Assembly (NCBI GenBank): GCA_902384935.1 | Contig: CABMDO010000018.1 | Location: 1-36,338, forward strand | Direction of reading: 5' to 3' | DNA: 36,338 nucleotides | DNA from: Candidatus Norongarragalina meridionalis | Lineage (GTDB): Archaea > Micrarchaeota > Micrarchaeia > Norongarragalinales > Norongarragalinaceae | Shown: piece by piece, positions 9,721 through 16,453 of the stretch | Layout of the letters: each line of letters begins with the position of its first letter | Position numbering within the stretch: the first letter of the stretch is position 1 | The notes under the pieces: model-generated | The model's database searches: none | Seen by the model: only the letters and a program-made list of their open reading frames with translations | Told to the model about the DNA's origin: nothing | Position numbers and translations under genes: made by a program

Positions 9721-10521
9721 ATGGCCAAGCCCGAGCCCCGCTATGAATTTACCCACCCCGGGCTCATCTATCCGGAGCAGGAAGCGGACATACGCAGAGT
9801 ACTCGCCGCCATGCCTCACGGAAACAGGGCCGCTTTTGTCAGGGATTTCGACCACGGCATACCGCATGCGTATACCGTTCTCGAAATAGGCAAGGAACTG
9901 CTTGAGGACCCGCGATACAAGGGAAAGCTCAACCTGCGCGCCGCAGTGATCGCCGCCGCGCTGCACGACATCGGCAACTCCGCGAACCGCTTCCCGAACG
10001 CCTTGCCGAGCCAACGGCAGAGGGCGCGCGAACTTCACGAAAAAGGCGGCGCGGCTCGTCTTTCGAGGTATATGCGCAAGGCGGGTTTCGACGAGGAGTT
10101 GATAAGCGAGGTGGTTGAAGGCGTACGCGCCCACGATTCGGGACCGCACGAAACGCTTATCGCGCAGTTCGTCAGCGACGCGGACAAGCTCGCACGATTC
10201 CCGTGGGGCGTGGAGCGCACGTTCAGCTACGGCAGGACAAAAGCTGGCGAACGCCCGCTGTTCGACCCCGCGATAAGCGAAGAGGAGAGGCTCGGCGGAC
10301 ATCCCGTCAGGTTCAGCCACAGCAGGGATTCGTTCGGTTCGCTGTTGAAGACCGCCATGACTCCCGTCGGCGCGTTCTATTCGAAAACCGCAAAACGGAA
10401 AGTGGAGAAGCTCCGCGCGGAGTTCGTCGAGGACGTGCGCATGATGATAGCCGGGCACGAGCACGAGAGCGAAATGCTCAGGCTGCTCCAAAAAGCGCTG
10501 CGGAAAGGCAAGCGCCAGTGA
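9721..10521 (+). CDS. HD-domain metal-dependent phosphohydrolase
   Basis: A 266-residue protein with the HD signature spread in the usual order: H49 (GIPHAY), the H82-D83 pair (ALHDIGN) and a distal Asp near 155 (SDADKL). H138 and H143 (RAHDSGPHE) supply further possible metal ligands. HD proteins hydrolyse phosphate esters, commonly nucleotides or cyclic nucleotides, using a metal at these residues; the substrate here cannot be told. It is cytosolic, without signal or membrane segments. An AT-rich TTTTTAATT lies about 25 bases before the ATG and there is no clear Shine-Dalgarno site, which suggests a leaderless transcript. The predicted sRNA promoter begins directly at its stop codon. Confidence 0.85.
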   Translation: MAKPEPRYEFTHPGLIYPEQEADIRRVLAAMPHGNRAAFVRDFDHGIPHAYTVLEIGKELLEDPRYKGKLNLRAAVIAAALHDIGNSANRFPNALPSQRQRARELHEKGGAARLSRYMRKAGFDEELISEVVEGVRAHDSGPHETLIAQFVSDADKLARFPWGVERTFSYGRTKAGERPLFDPAISEEERLGGHPVRFSHSRDSFGSLLKTAMTPVGAFYSKTAKRKVEKLRAEFVEDVRMMIAGHEHESEMLRLLQKALRKGKRQ

Positions 10522-10530
10522 TTTTTAAGA
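10522..10530 (+). promoter_or_regulatory. TATA box for the candidate C/D sRNA (and possibly dus)
   Basis: TTTTTAAGA directly follows the stop codon of the HD gene. Its centre is about 25 bases before position 10551, which is where box C of the candidate sRNA begins. It is the only good TATA-like element in the 99-base gap before the dihydrouridine synthase gene. Confidence 0.5.
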
Positions 10531-10547
10531 CGGCGGCGCATATCATT

Positions 10548-10619
10548 GCATTGATGAAAACGTATGAGTTATGAGCTTTCGAAAGGAAGCGATGATTTGG
10601 ACCTTGAGTGCTGAATTGC
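10548..10619 (+). ncRNA. Candidate box C/D guide sRNA targeting wobble C34 of tRNAs
   Basis: In order: box C TGATGA (10552-10557), 13-nt guide, D' ATGA (10571-10574, one base off CTGA), 14-nt spacer, C' GCGATGA (10589-10595), 15-nt guide, box D CTGA (10611-10614). A GCA/TGC pair (10548-10550 with 10617-10619) can close the ends. By the rule that the target base pairs with the fifth nucleotide before D or D', the D guide reads ACTCAAGGTCCAA (complement of 10597-10609), an anticodon arm of tRNA-Leu(CAA) with C34 methylated. The D' guide reads CTCATA, a CAT anticodon loop, again with C34 opposite position 5. Archaeal C/D RNAs that make Cm34 in tRNA-Met are known. Neither target tRNA is in the window, and the D' guide carries at least one mismatch to a normal stem. 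Confidence 0.68.
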
Positions 10620-10620
10620 C

Positions 10621-11451
10621 GTGATAGGACTTGCGCCAATGGCGGGCTACACGGACTTGCCCTTCCGCCTACTGTGCAGGCGCGCCGGCGCGGAACTCTG
10701 CTATACGGAAATGATATCCGCGGAAGCGCTTATTCGCGGCAAGGCGGAAGTAATGACCAGCAAAGCTGACGTCCCCCTCGCCGTGCAATTATTCGGTTCG
10801 CGGGAACGCGCCATCATTGACGCCGCGACCATGGTTGAAAAAAAGGCGGACTTCGTGGATTTGAACGCAGGCTGCCCCGCGCCTGATTTGACGGATGTGG
10901 GCGCAGGCGCAGCGCTGATGAAAAAGCCGAAAACGCTCGCCTCTCTCGTTTCCGCCATTTCCTCGACTACCAAAAAACCGACCAGCGTCAAGATTCGGCT
11001 TGGCTGGAATGCCAACGAATGCGTGCGCATCTGCAAAATGCTCGACAAAGCGGGCGCCGCCCGAATCGCAATCCACGGCAGGACGATGAAGCAGGGATTT
11101 TCGGGAAAAGCCGAATGGAAAACCATAGGAAAGGCGAAGGAAGACGCGTCGTGCGAAATTTATGGAAACGGCGATTTGAAAAATGCCGACGATGCGCGGG
11201 AAAAAATCGCGGCATTCAACCTCGACGGCGCGTTGATTGGAAGGGCTGCGTTGGGCAATCCCTCTGTTTTCGGCAAGAAGATGGACAAGCGCAAGGCGTT
11301 TCTGGAATGGCTGCGCGGTTCCGAGGATTTGTCGGTTGCGAAACGGGAGGCGATGGCTTTTTCACGCGGCTTTCCCGAGGCGAAAAAAATGCGCAACGGG
11401 ATAGCGAGGGCGAAGGACGAGAATGCGCTGAAGGCTATTTTCGCCGATTAG
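10621..11451 (+). CDS. dus: tRNA-dihydrouridine synthase
   Basis: A 276-residue flavoenzyme of the Dus/COG0042 family, which reduces uridine to dihydrouridine in tRNA. The family landmarks are present in order: PMAGYTD at 6-12, VPLAVQLFG near 51, LNAGCPAP with catalytic Cys85, VKIRLGW with Lys124, IHGRT with His152, then NGD and GRAALGNP at the FMN phosphate site. It is shorter than bacterial Dus (about 320), with a reduced C-terminal RNA-binding helical domain. The start is a GTG: an in-frame stop sits 9 bases upstream and the PMAG motif leaves no room for a later start. The gene begins only 6 bases after box D of the candidate sRNA. Its stop overlaps that of the convergent small gene by 4 bases. 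Confidence 0.92.
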   Translation: MIGLAPMAGYTDLPFRLLCRRAGAELCYTEMISAEALIRGKAEVMTSKADVPLAVQLFGSRERAIIDAATMVEKKADFVDLNAGCPAPDLTDVGAGAALMKKPKTLASLVSAISSTTKKPTSVKIRLGWNANECVRICKMLDKAGAARIAIHGRTMKQGFSGKAEWKTIGKAKEDASCEIYGNGDLKNADDAREKIAAFNLDGALIGRAALGNPSVFGKKMDKRKAFLEWLRGSEDLSVAKREAMAFSRGFPEAKKMRNGIARAKDENALKAIFAD

Positions 11452-11762
11452 CCGAACACTGTTCCGAACCCGTGCGCCGCATTGTCTTCTTCCGCCGCAA
11501 TCTGCGCGATTACTTTCTGCTTCTCTTCGGGCTTCGACTCGGCGAACGAGGGAACGGTTTTCAGCTTTTCAATCAGCATTTTCGCGACGCTTTCGTCGCA
11601 CTTGAAATGCAGGACGTTTTTCCCGGCGTCCAGACCCATCGCCTTGGAATCGCGCAGCGTGTAGCCGATGCGCGCGAACGAATTGTCCGCGAGCGAATCC
11701 GCATCGAGAACCGCCTTCAGTTTTCCGACGTCCGCGGAAGCGAAAAGGAACACGAAATCCAT
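11448..11762 (-). CDS. Uncharacterised 104-residue protein
   Basis: A small soluble protein without signal or membrane segments. Alternating strands and helices (FVFLFASADVGKLKAVL, then FARIGYTLRDSKAMG, then VLHFKCDESVAKMLIEKL) suggest a compact alpha/beta fold of the ferredoxin-like kind, followed by a charged helix and a Gly-rich tail. A Shine-Dalgarno GAGGTG lies 8 bases before the ATG, supporting this start, with AT-rich promoter sequence further upstream that is shared divergently with tRNA-Thr. The family is not recognised. Confidence 0.7.
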   Translation of the reverse strand: MDFVFLFASADVGKLKAVLDADSLADNSFARIGYTLRDSKAMGLDAGKNVLHFKCDESVAKMLIEKLKTVPSFAESKPEEKQKVIAQIAAEEDNAAHGFGTVFG

Positions 11763-11783
11763 TAAACCAACACCTCGGAAAGG

Positions 11784-11794
11784 ATATTAAAAAC
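11784..11794 (+). promoter_or_regulatory. TATA box of tRNA-Thr
   Basis: GATATTAAAAA lies about 26 bases before the first base of the tRNA at 11816, the expected archaeal spacing. A second AT-rich block at 11797-11808 (TCTTAATAAAAT) is placed better for the divergent minus-strand gene. Confidence 0.5.
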
Positions 11795-11815
11795 CGTCTT
11801 AATAAAATATTCCAC

Positions 11816-11887
11816 GCCTCCGTAGCTCAGCGGTAGAGCGACTGCCTCGTAAGCAGTAGGTCATGGGTTCAAATCCCATCGGGGGCT
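11816..11887 (+). tRNA. tRNA-Thr (anticodon CGT)
   Basis: A complete cloverleaf without an intron: acceptor GCCTCCG/CGGGGGC with one T-G pair, D stem GCTC/GAGC, anticodon stem ACTGC/GCAGT with loop CTCGTAA (anticodon 11848-11850), and T arm ATGGG-TTCAAAT-CCCAT. The discriminator base is T, as usual for archaeal tRNA-Thr. CCA is not encoded. The ATG of the DUF92 gene follows after 5 bases, so the downstream mRNA is probably made by processing of a common transcript. Confidence 0.96.
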
Positions 11888-11892
11888 TTCAC

Positions 11893-12759
11893 ATGGCGTT
11901 CTCGCAGCTCAACGCGCTTCTCGGATTGATTGCCGCGCTAGCGCTCGCGCTGTACGCGTTCACGCGCCAGGACCTGAGCAGCACCGGCACGCTCGCCGCG
12001 CTTTTCGTGGGAATGATAGTCTTTTCCTTCGGCGGCTGGACGTGGTTCCTCCTGCTCGTGATGTTCTTCGTCTCGTCCAGCTGGCTCACGGCTTTCCGGG
12101 AGAAGGAGAAAACCGAGGTGCAGAAGGAGTTCGCCAAAGGCGGCGTCCGGGACTTCTGGCAGGTGATGGCGAACGGTTCGCTTCCCGCGCTGTTCGCGCT
12201 CCTCTTCTTCCTGCGCGGCAACGTGCTTTTCTTCGTGGCGTTCGTCGGCGCGCTCGCGACGGCTAACGCGGACACGTGGGCGACCGAACTCGGCGTGCTC
12301 AGCGAACGTCCGCGCATGATTACCAACGGGAAACGCGTCGCGAAGGGAGCGTCGGGCGCGGTTTCGGGGATCGGATTGCTCGCCGCGCTCGCGGGGGCGG
12401 CGTTCATCGCGCTCTGCGCAGTCGGGCTGAACCTGTTCAACAACTATCTCGCGGATGCGCAGGCGCTCGGCATACTGCGCAACTATCTCGTTGATTTGTT
12501 CGTAGGAGGCGGGAAATTCGTGTTCGTCGTAATCGCCGCGGGATTCCTCGGCTGCCTCGCGGACAGTTTCTTCGGCGCGACGATTCAGGGCATGTTCTGG
12601 TGCCCGAAGTGCAAGAAAGAAACGGAAAGGCACGTGCACAGGTGCGGCTTCCAGACGCATTACTACAAGGGCTTCACCTTCGTGGATAACGACGTCGTGA
12701 ACTTCCTGAGCGCGTGCTTCGGCGCGCTCGCGGCGATCGCGCTGTACGAACTTCTTTAA
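11893..12759 (+). CDS. DUF92/TMEM19-family integral membrane protein
   Basis: A 288-residue polytopic membrane protein with the DUF92 landmarks in order: N-terminal hydrophobic helices, ANADTWATELG, the TNGKRVAKGASGAVSGIG stretch, LADSFFGATIQG, a CPKC...HRCG metal-binding-like insert and FVDNDVVNF near the end. The plant relative VTE6 is a phytyl-phosphate kinase, so a polyprenyl- or isoprenoid-phosphate kinase role in lipid metabolism is plausible; the archaeal substrate is unproven. The ATG at 11893 is chosen because an in-frame GTG further upstream lies inside the tRNA. The start is 5 bases after tRNA-Thr and has no Shine-Dalgarno site of its own. Confidence 0.9.
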   Translation: MAFSQLNALLGLIAALALALYAFTRQDLSSTGTLAALFVGMIVFSFGGWTWFLLLVMFFVSSSWLTAFREKEKTEVQKEFAKGGVRDFWQVMANGSLPALFALLFFLRGNVLFFVAFVGALATANADTWATELGVLSERPRMITNGKRVAKGASGAVSGIGLLAALAGAAFIALCAVGLNLFNNYLADAQALGILRNYLVDLFVGGGKFVFVVIAAGFLGCLADSFFGATIQGMFWCPKCKKETERHVHRCGFQTHYYKGFTFVDNDVVNFLSACFGALAAIALYELL

Positions 12760-12761
12760 AA

Positions 12762-13475
12762 TCAGATTTCGCGGATAATCGCGTAGCGCCGCGTCTTCTT
12801 TCCGGTGAGGAAGTTCAGAGTGGTTTTGCCCCAGTCCATTGCGAGCCCGAGCCAGCCCATGCTTTTGAGCCTGCGGCTGGACGTGAAGGCGGTTACGTCT
12901 TTGAAGTAGACGACACGCCCCAGCTTCGAGATGCGCACGCACAAATCCTGGTCTTCCGAAGCATGCATCTCCTCGTCGAAGCCGTTTATCTTGAAGAAGG
13001 CGTCGCGGCGGTATGCTACGCAGTTGCCCGCTATAGACGGCCTGCCTAGCCGCACGGACAGCTTCACGAAAAGGTTGAGGATTTCGAAAATGAACTCGCG
13101 CATCGGCGTGAGCTCCCCGGGCATTATCTTGCAGCCCACTCCGACGACGGAGGGATCCTCGAACGCCTTGAGCATCCGCGGAAAAAACTCCTTCTGCGGA
13201 ACCGTGTCGGCGTCTATGAAAACCAGGATGTCGGATTTCGCGGCGCGCGCCCCCGCGTTGCGTCCGGCGCCTATGGAACGGAAGCCCTTGCCCTCGAATA
13301 CGACGTGCGCCCCGCATTTAAGCGCAACCTGCTCCGTTTTGTCCGAGCTTCGCCCGTCCGCCACGACGTATTCGGCATCCGGCGCCATCTTCTTCAGCGC
13401 GTTGAGCGTCTCGCAGATGATTTTCTCCTCGTTTAGCGTCGGCGTGACTATTGAAAACTGCGGTTTTTTGGGCAT
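12762..13475 (-). CDS. Family 2 glycosyltransferase
   Basis: A 237-residue GT-A fold transferase. FSIVTPTLNEEKII at the N-terminus is the nucleotide-sugar-binding strand typical of GT2. D40 (VVADGRS) and the D-x-D motif at 88-90 (FIDAD) bind the sugar nucleotide and metal, and SEDQDLCVRI carries the later acidic motif near the base position. There is no membrane segment, so it probably acts on the cytosolic face, for example on dolichol-linked or surface-protein glycans; donor and acceptor are unknown. The ATG at 13475 is preferred to an upstream in-frame extension because the TATA box TTTTAATAAAGG lies about 25 bases before it and conserved sequence begins just after it. It ends 2 bases from the convergent DUF92 gene. 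Confidence 0.9.
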   Translation of the reverse strand: MPKKPQFSIVTPTLNEEKIICETLNALKKMAPDAEYVVADGRSSDKTEQVALKCGAHVVFEGKGFRSIGAGRNAGARAAKSDILVFIDADTVPQKEFFPRMLKAFEDPSVVGVGCKIMPGELTPMREFIFEILNLFVKLSVRLGRPSIAGNCVAYRRDAFFKINGFDEEMHASEDQDLCVRISKLGRVVYFKDVTAFTSSRRLKSMGWLGLAMDWGKTTLNFLTGKKTRRYAIIREI

Positions 13476-13492
13476 GATTTCAGTAAGCGGGG

Positions 13493-13506
13493 AACCTTTA
13501 TTAAAA
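13493..13506 (-). promoter_or_regulatory. TATA box of the glycosyltransferase gene
   Basis: On the minus strand the element reads TTTTAATAAAGGTT and is centred about 25 bases before the ATG at 13475, which predicts a leaderless mRNA. The plus-strand core AACCTTTATTAAA recurs exactly at 13571-13583 in front of rio1. Confidence 0.55.
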
Positions 13507-13562
13507 GCACTTTTTGCTTCGGCTCGTTTCGCTCGCCTCGCAAAACCTGCACTAAAAGCGGG
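13507..13562 (+). repeat. Stem-loop element shared with the tRNA-Ser intron, copy 1
   Basis: GCACTTTTT at 13507-13515, then a stem closed by TTTTGC/GCAAAA, then AAAACCTGCACTAAAAG at 13542-13558, followed by a CCTGC/GCGGG hairpin. The 17-base block AAAACCTGCACTAAAAG is identical in the tRNA-Ser intron (19338-19354), as is the leading GCACTTTTT, while the stem sequence between them differs but is still self-complementary. The element lies between the divergent TATA boxes of the glycosyltransferase and rio1 genes. Confidence 0.5.
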
Positions 13563-13573
13563 CGGCTGGCAAC

Positions 13574-13584
13574 CTTTATTAAAG
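13574..13584 (+). promoter_or_regulatory. TATA box of the rio1 operon
   Basis: CTTTATTAAAG, centred 35 bases before the ATG at 13614, predicts initiation near 13605 and a leader of a few bases. It is part of an exact 13-base repeat shared with the divergent glycosyltransferase promoter. Confidence 0.55.
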
Positions 13585-13613
13585 TAGGCGGGGAAATCTG
13601 CTAGCTGGTGGTT

Positions 13614-14360
13614 ATGGCTTACAAGGTTTCCAAGCGGAAGCTTCCTCTCCGCGAGGACAAACAGCTCCACGAAATCAACAAGATAGCCGGGCGCGTATTC
13701 GACCGCAAGACTCTCGAAGTGCTCGTGCGGATGCTCAACGCGGGGATATTCAGGAGCCTCGACTACCCGATAGCGAGCGGCAAGGAAGCCATAGTTTTCA
13801 GGGCTACCACCAAGACGGGATACGCCGCGGTGAAGGTTTACAAGTACGAGACGTCCTCGTTCCACCACATGCTTCCGTACATAGAAGGGGACCCGCGCTT
13901 CAGGGCGGTCAGGCGGAAGCGCGACCTCGTGCAGCTATGGGCGCGGAAAGAGTTCGCGAACCTGCAGATGTGTTACGCCGCGGAAATAAGCGTGCCCGAA
14001 CCCATAGCGATGCGGGACAACGTGGTGGTAATGGAGTTCCTGGGCGAGAAGGGCGTGCCGTACGCGCTGCTAGAAGACGTGGTCGTCGAAAAACCGGCGG
14101 AGGTTTGCGACGCAATCCTCAAGGACGTTAAGCGGCTTTATCGCGACGCCGATTTGGTGCACGCGGATTTGAGCCCGTTCAACGTAATCATGCGGAAGCG
14201 GGAGCCGGTGATAATCGACTGGGGGCAGGCGGTACTGACGGAACATCCCCGAGCGGAAGAGTATTTGAGAAGCGACGTCACCAATATCGTGAAATACTTT
14301 GCGCGGCTCGGCGTGAAGCGCGAGCCGGAAACAACACTGGAGGAGATCACTCATGGCTGA
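13614..14360 (+). CDS. rio1: RIO1-type serine protein kinase/ATPase
   Basis: A 248-residue RIO kinase. After an N-terminal helical part come the phosphate loop ASGKEA (54-59, family STGKEA), the ATP-binding Lys at 74 (AAVKVYK), the catalytic loop LVHADLSPFN with Asp185 and Asn190, and the metal-binding Asp202 in IDWGQAV (family IDxxQ). RIO1 acts late in small-subunit ribosome maturation in archaea and eukaryotes. ATG 13614 is favoured over an in-frame GTG two codons upstream. It is the first gene of a plus-strand run in which each gene overlaps the next; its stop overlaps the dehydrogenase start by 8 bases (ATGGCTGA), which implies translational coupling. Confidence 0.93.
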   Translation: MAYKVSKRKLPLREDKQLHEINKIAGRVFDRKTLEVLVRMLNAGIFRSLDYPIASGKEAIVFRATTKTGYAAVKVYKYETSSFHHMLPYIEGDPRFRAVRRKRDLVQLWARKEFANLQMCYAAEISVPEPIAMRDNVVVMEFLGEKGVPYALLEDVVVEKPAEVCDAILKDVKRLYRDADLVHADLSPFNVIMRKREPVIIDWGQAVLTEHPRAEEYLRSDVTNIVKYFARLGVKREPETTLEEITHG

Positions 14361-15432
14361 ATTCGACGAATGGGGTCCTGAAAAAATACTGAAGGTGTAC
14401 GACCAGAAAACCGGAATCTGGGGCGTCACCGTCGTGGATAACACCGCGCTCGGTCCCGGAAAAGGCGGGGTGCGCATGGTGCCGGACATCACAGTGGACG
14501 AGGTGAAGCGCCTCGCCCGCGCGATGACGTGGAAGAACGCGCTCGCGGAGATACCGTTCGGAGGGGCGAAATCGGGAATCTGCGCCGACCCGAAAAAGAC
14601 GGACAAGGCTACGGCAATGACCGTTTTCTCAAAGGGAGTCGCGCCGCTTATCCCCAAATATTACATCGCGGGGCCCGACATGAACGTCACGGAGAACGAG
14701 ATGGCGGTTATGGCTAGGACGCTCGGAAACGACTCGTGCACGGGCAAGCCCTCGGAAATGGGCGGGTTGCCGCACGAGCTCGGAAGCACGGGCTGGGGGG
14801 TCGCGCAGTCGACGCTCGTCGCGCTGGAGTTCAAAGGCATCAAAGCAAACGGGGCGACGATAGCGATAGAAGGATTCGGCAACGTCGGCACGTTTACCGC
14901 CAAGTTCCTCTCGGAAGCGGGCTGCCGCATCGTCGCCGTGTCCGATTCGAAAGGAACGATTTACAACGAGAAGGGATTGGACGTAACCGCGCTCATAGAC
15001 TGGAAAACGCATGGCAACAGCGTCGCGGACTTCAAGGACGGGCAGAAGAAAAGCGGCGAAGCCCTCTTCGAACTGCCCGTGGACGTCCTTATTCCGGGAG
15101 CGCGCCCCGACGTCATCAATGCGAAGAACAAGGACAAAATCCGCGCGCGCATAATCGCGGAAGCCGCCAATATCCCTATTCCCCTCGACATCGAAGCCGA
15201 GCTCGAGGCAAAGACGCTCGTCCTGCCGGACATAATCGCGAACGCGGGCGGCGTGATTTCCTCGTACATCGAAACCATACACGGAACGCCCGACCAGATG
15301 TTCAAAATCGTGAAGGAGAAGATAACCCGCAACACGAAAATCGTGCTCGAAAGGGCGCACTCCGACGGAAAGGGCACGCGCAAAGCCGCGGTTGAAATCG
15401 CGCAGGAGCGCGTCAGGAAGGCGATGAAATGA
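14353..15432 (+). CDS. Glu/Leu/Phe/Val-type NAD(P)-dependent amino-acid dehydrogenase
   Basis: A 359-residue member of the glutamate dehydrogenase superfamily, which oxidatively deaminates an amino acid to a 2-oxo acid and ammonia. PGKGGVRM and the FGGAKSG motif carry the two substrate-site lysines, AGPDMNV the catalytic Asp region, and EGFGNVG the Rossmann dinucleotide site. The NAD domain looks like glutamate dehydrogenase, but the length equals that of leucine dehydrogenases (about 360) and is some 50 residues short at the N-terminus compared with usual glutamate dehydrogenases. GGAKSG replaces the common GGAKGG. Glutamate is the likely substrate, but specificity is uncertain. The start is fixed by the overlap with rio1; the stop overlaps the thioredoxin reductase ATG by 4 bases. 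Confidence 0.88.
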   Translation: MAEFDEWGPEKILKVYDQKTGIWGVTVVDNTALGPGKGGVRMVPDITVDEVKRLARAMTWKNALAEIPFGGAKSGICADPKKTDKATAMTVFSKGVAPLIPKYYIAGPDMNVTENEMAVMARTLGNDSCTGKPSEMGGLPHELGSTGWGVAQSTLVALEFKGIKANGATIAIEGFGNVGTFTAKFLSEAGCRIVAVSDSKGTIYNEKGLDVTALIDWKTHGNSVADFKDGQKKSGEALFELPVDVLIPGARPDVINAKNKDKIRARIIAEAANIPIPLDIEAELEAKTLVLPDIIANAGGVISSYIETIHGTPDQMFKIVKEKITRNTKIVLERAHSDGKGTRKAAVEIAQERVRKAMK

Positions 15433-16358
15433 AGGAATACGACCTTGCCATCGTAGGCGGCGGACCCGCAGGGCTCAGCGCCGGCGTTTACGCCGGCAGA
15501 AGGACGCTTAAAACCGCGGTTTTCGAAACCGCGCTTCCCGGCGGCAGCATGAACTGGACTACGGACATCGACAACTATCCGGGATTCGTTCACAGCACAG
15601 GCATGGAAATCGCCGCGAAAATGAAGGAGCACGCCGAAGCCGCGGGCGCCGAAATACTCAACGAGGAAGTGATGGCGATAGAAAAGAGGGGAAGCGGCTT
15701 CCTGGTGAAGACGGCCGCGGGAAGCGAATACTCCGCAAAGGCTATCGTTCTCGCAACCGGCGCCGAACACCGCAAGCTCGGCGCGAAAGGCGAGGACGCT
15801 TTCAAAGGCAAAGGAGTGAGCTACTGTGCGACGTGCGACGCGCCCCTGTTCCGCGGAAAGAACGTGGCGGTCGTAGGGGGCGGGAACACGGCGATTACGG
15901 ATGCGCTCGTGCTCGCCGACTTGGCGGCGAAGGTTTACATCATCCACCGCAAGGACGCGTTCCGCGCCGAGGAGGTGCTGGTGAAGCGCCTTGACGCCGC
16001 GAAGAACGTTCAAAAAATATACAACAGCGTCGTGCTGGAGATAACGGGCGACAATTTCGTGAAACAGATGAAGATAATCGACACCACGACGAAGCAGCAG
16101 ACCGCGCTCGACGTGGACGGCGTTTTCATCGCGGTGGGAACCGCGCCCGCGAGCCAGCTCGCAACAAGCGTCGGAGCGGAAGTGGACGACGCGGGGCACA
16201 TAAAGACGGACGCGAGGAAGGCGACGACGTGCGCAGGAGTGTTCGCCGCGGGCGACGTCACGGGCGGCCCCCTGCAACAGGTCGTCACGGCGGCATCGGA
16301 CGGGGCAATCGCCGCTGTGAGCGCGCATGACTACCTGAAGAAGGCGGCGACTGAGTGA
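15429..16358 (+). CDS. trxB: Thioredoxin reductase
   Basis: A 309-residue low-molecular-weight flavoprotein reductase. VGGGPAGLSA is the FAD-binding Rossmann motif, C133-A-T-C136 the redox-active disulfide, VGGGNTAITDA the pyridine-nucleotide motif, and FAAGDVTGGPLQQ the second FAD motif. It passes electrons from NAD(P)H to thioredoxin or glutaredoxin-like proteins. The NADPH-selecting pattern HRRxxxRA is HRKDAFRA here, one Arg replaced by Lys, so cofactor preference is not certain. It starts inside the last codons of the dehydrogenase (ATGA overlap), and its stop overlaps a GTG that opens a 32-residue membrane peptide. Confidence 0.94.
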   Translation: MKEYDLAIVGGGPAGLSAGVYAGRRTLKTAVFETALPGGSMNWTTDIDNYPGFVHSTGMEIAAKMKEHAEAAGAEILNEEVMAIEKRGSGFLVKTAAGSEYSAKAIVLATGAEHRKLGAKGEDAFKGKGVSYCATCDAPLFRGKNVAVVGGGNTAITDALVLADLAAKVYIIHRKDAFRAEEVLVKRLDAAKNVQKIYNSVVLEITGDNFVKQMKIIDTTTKQQTALDVDGVFIAVGTAPASQLATSVGAEVDDAGHIKTDARKATTCAGVFAAGDVTGGPLQQVVTAASDGAIAAVSAHDYLKKAATE

Positions 16359-16453
16359 CCTTTGTTCTGGACGAAATCGGAATTCTCCTCGTCATGGCAG
16401 CGGGCATCCTGATATGGGAAGTCATAGAGCACGGAATGCTTTTCGGTGACTGA
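16355..16453 (+). CDS. Predicted 32-residue membrane peptide, coupled to trxB and the YggS gene
   Basis: An unusually short ORF that exactly bridges the gap between two genes. GTG at 16355 overlaps the trxB stop (GTGA), and its TGA at 16451-16453 lies 8 bases inside the next gene. The product is a short acidic head (MTFVLDEIG), one hydrophobic helix (ILLVMAAGILIWEVIEHGM) and an acidic tail. Supporting it are the precise overlaps at both ends, matching the coupled arrangement of the whole operon, and the coherent membrane-helix composition. Against it are the small size and the lack of a separate ribosome site. The function is unknown. Confidence 0.5.
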   Translation: MTFVLDEIGILLVMAAGILIWEVIEHGMLFGD

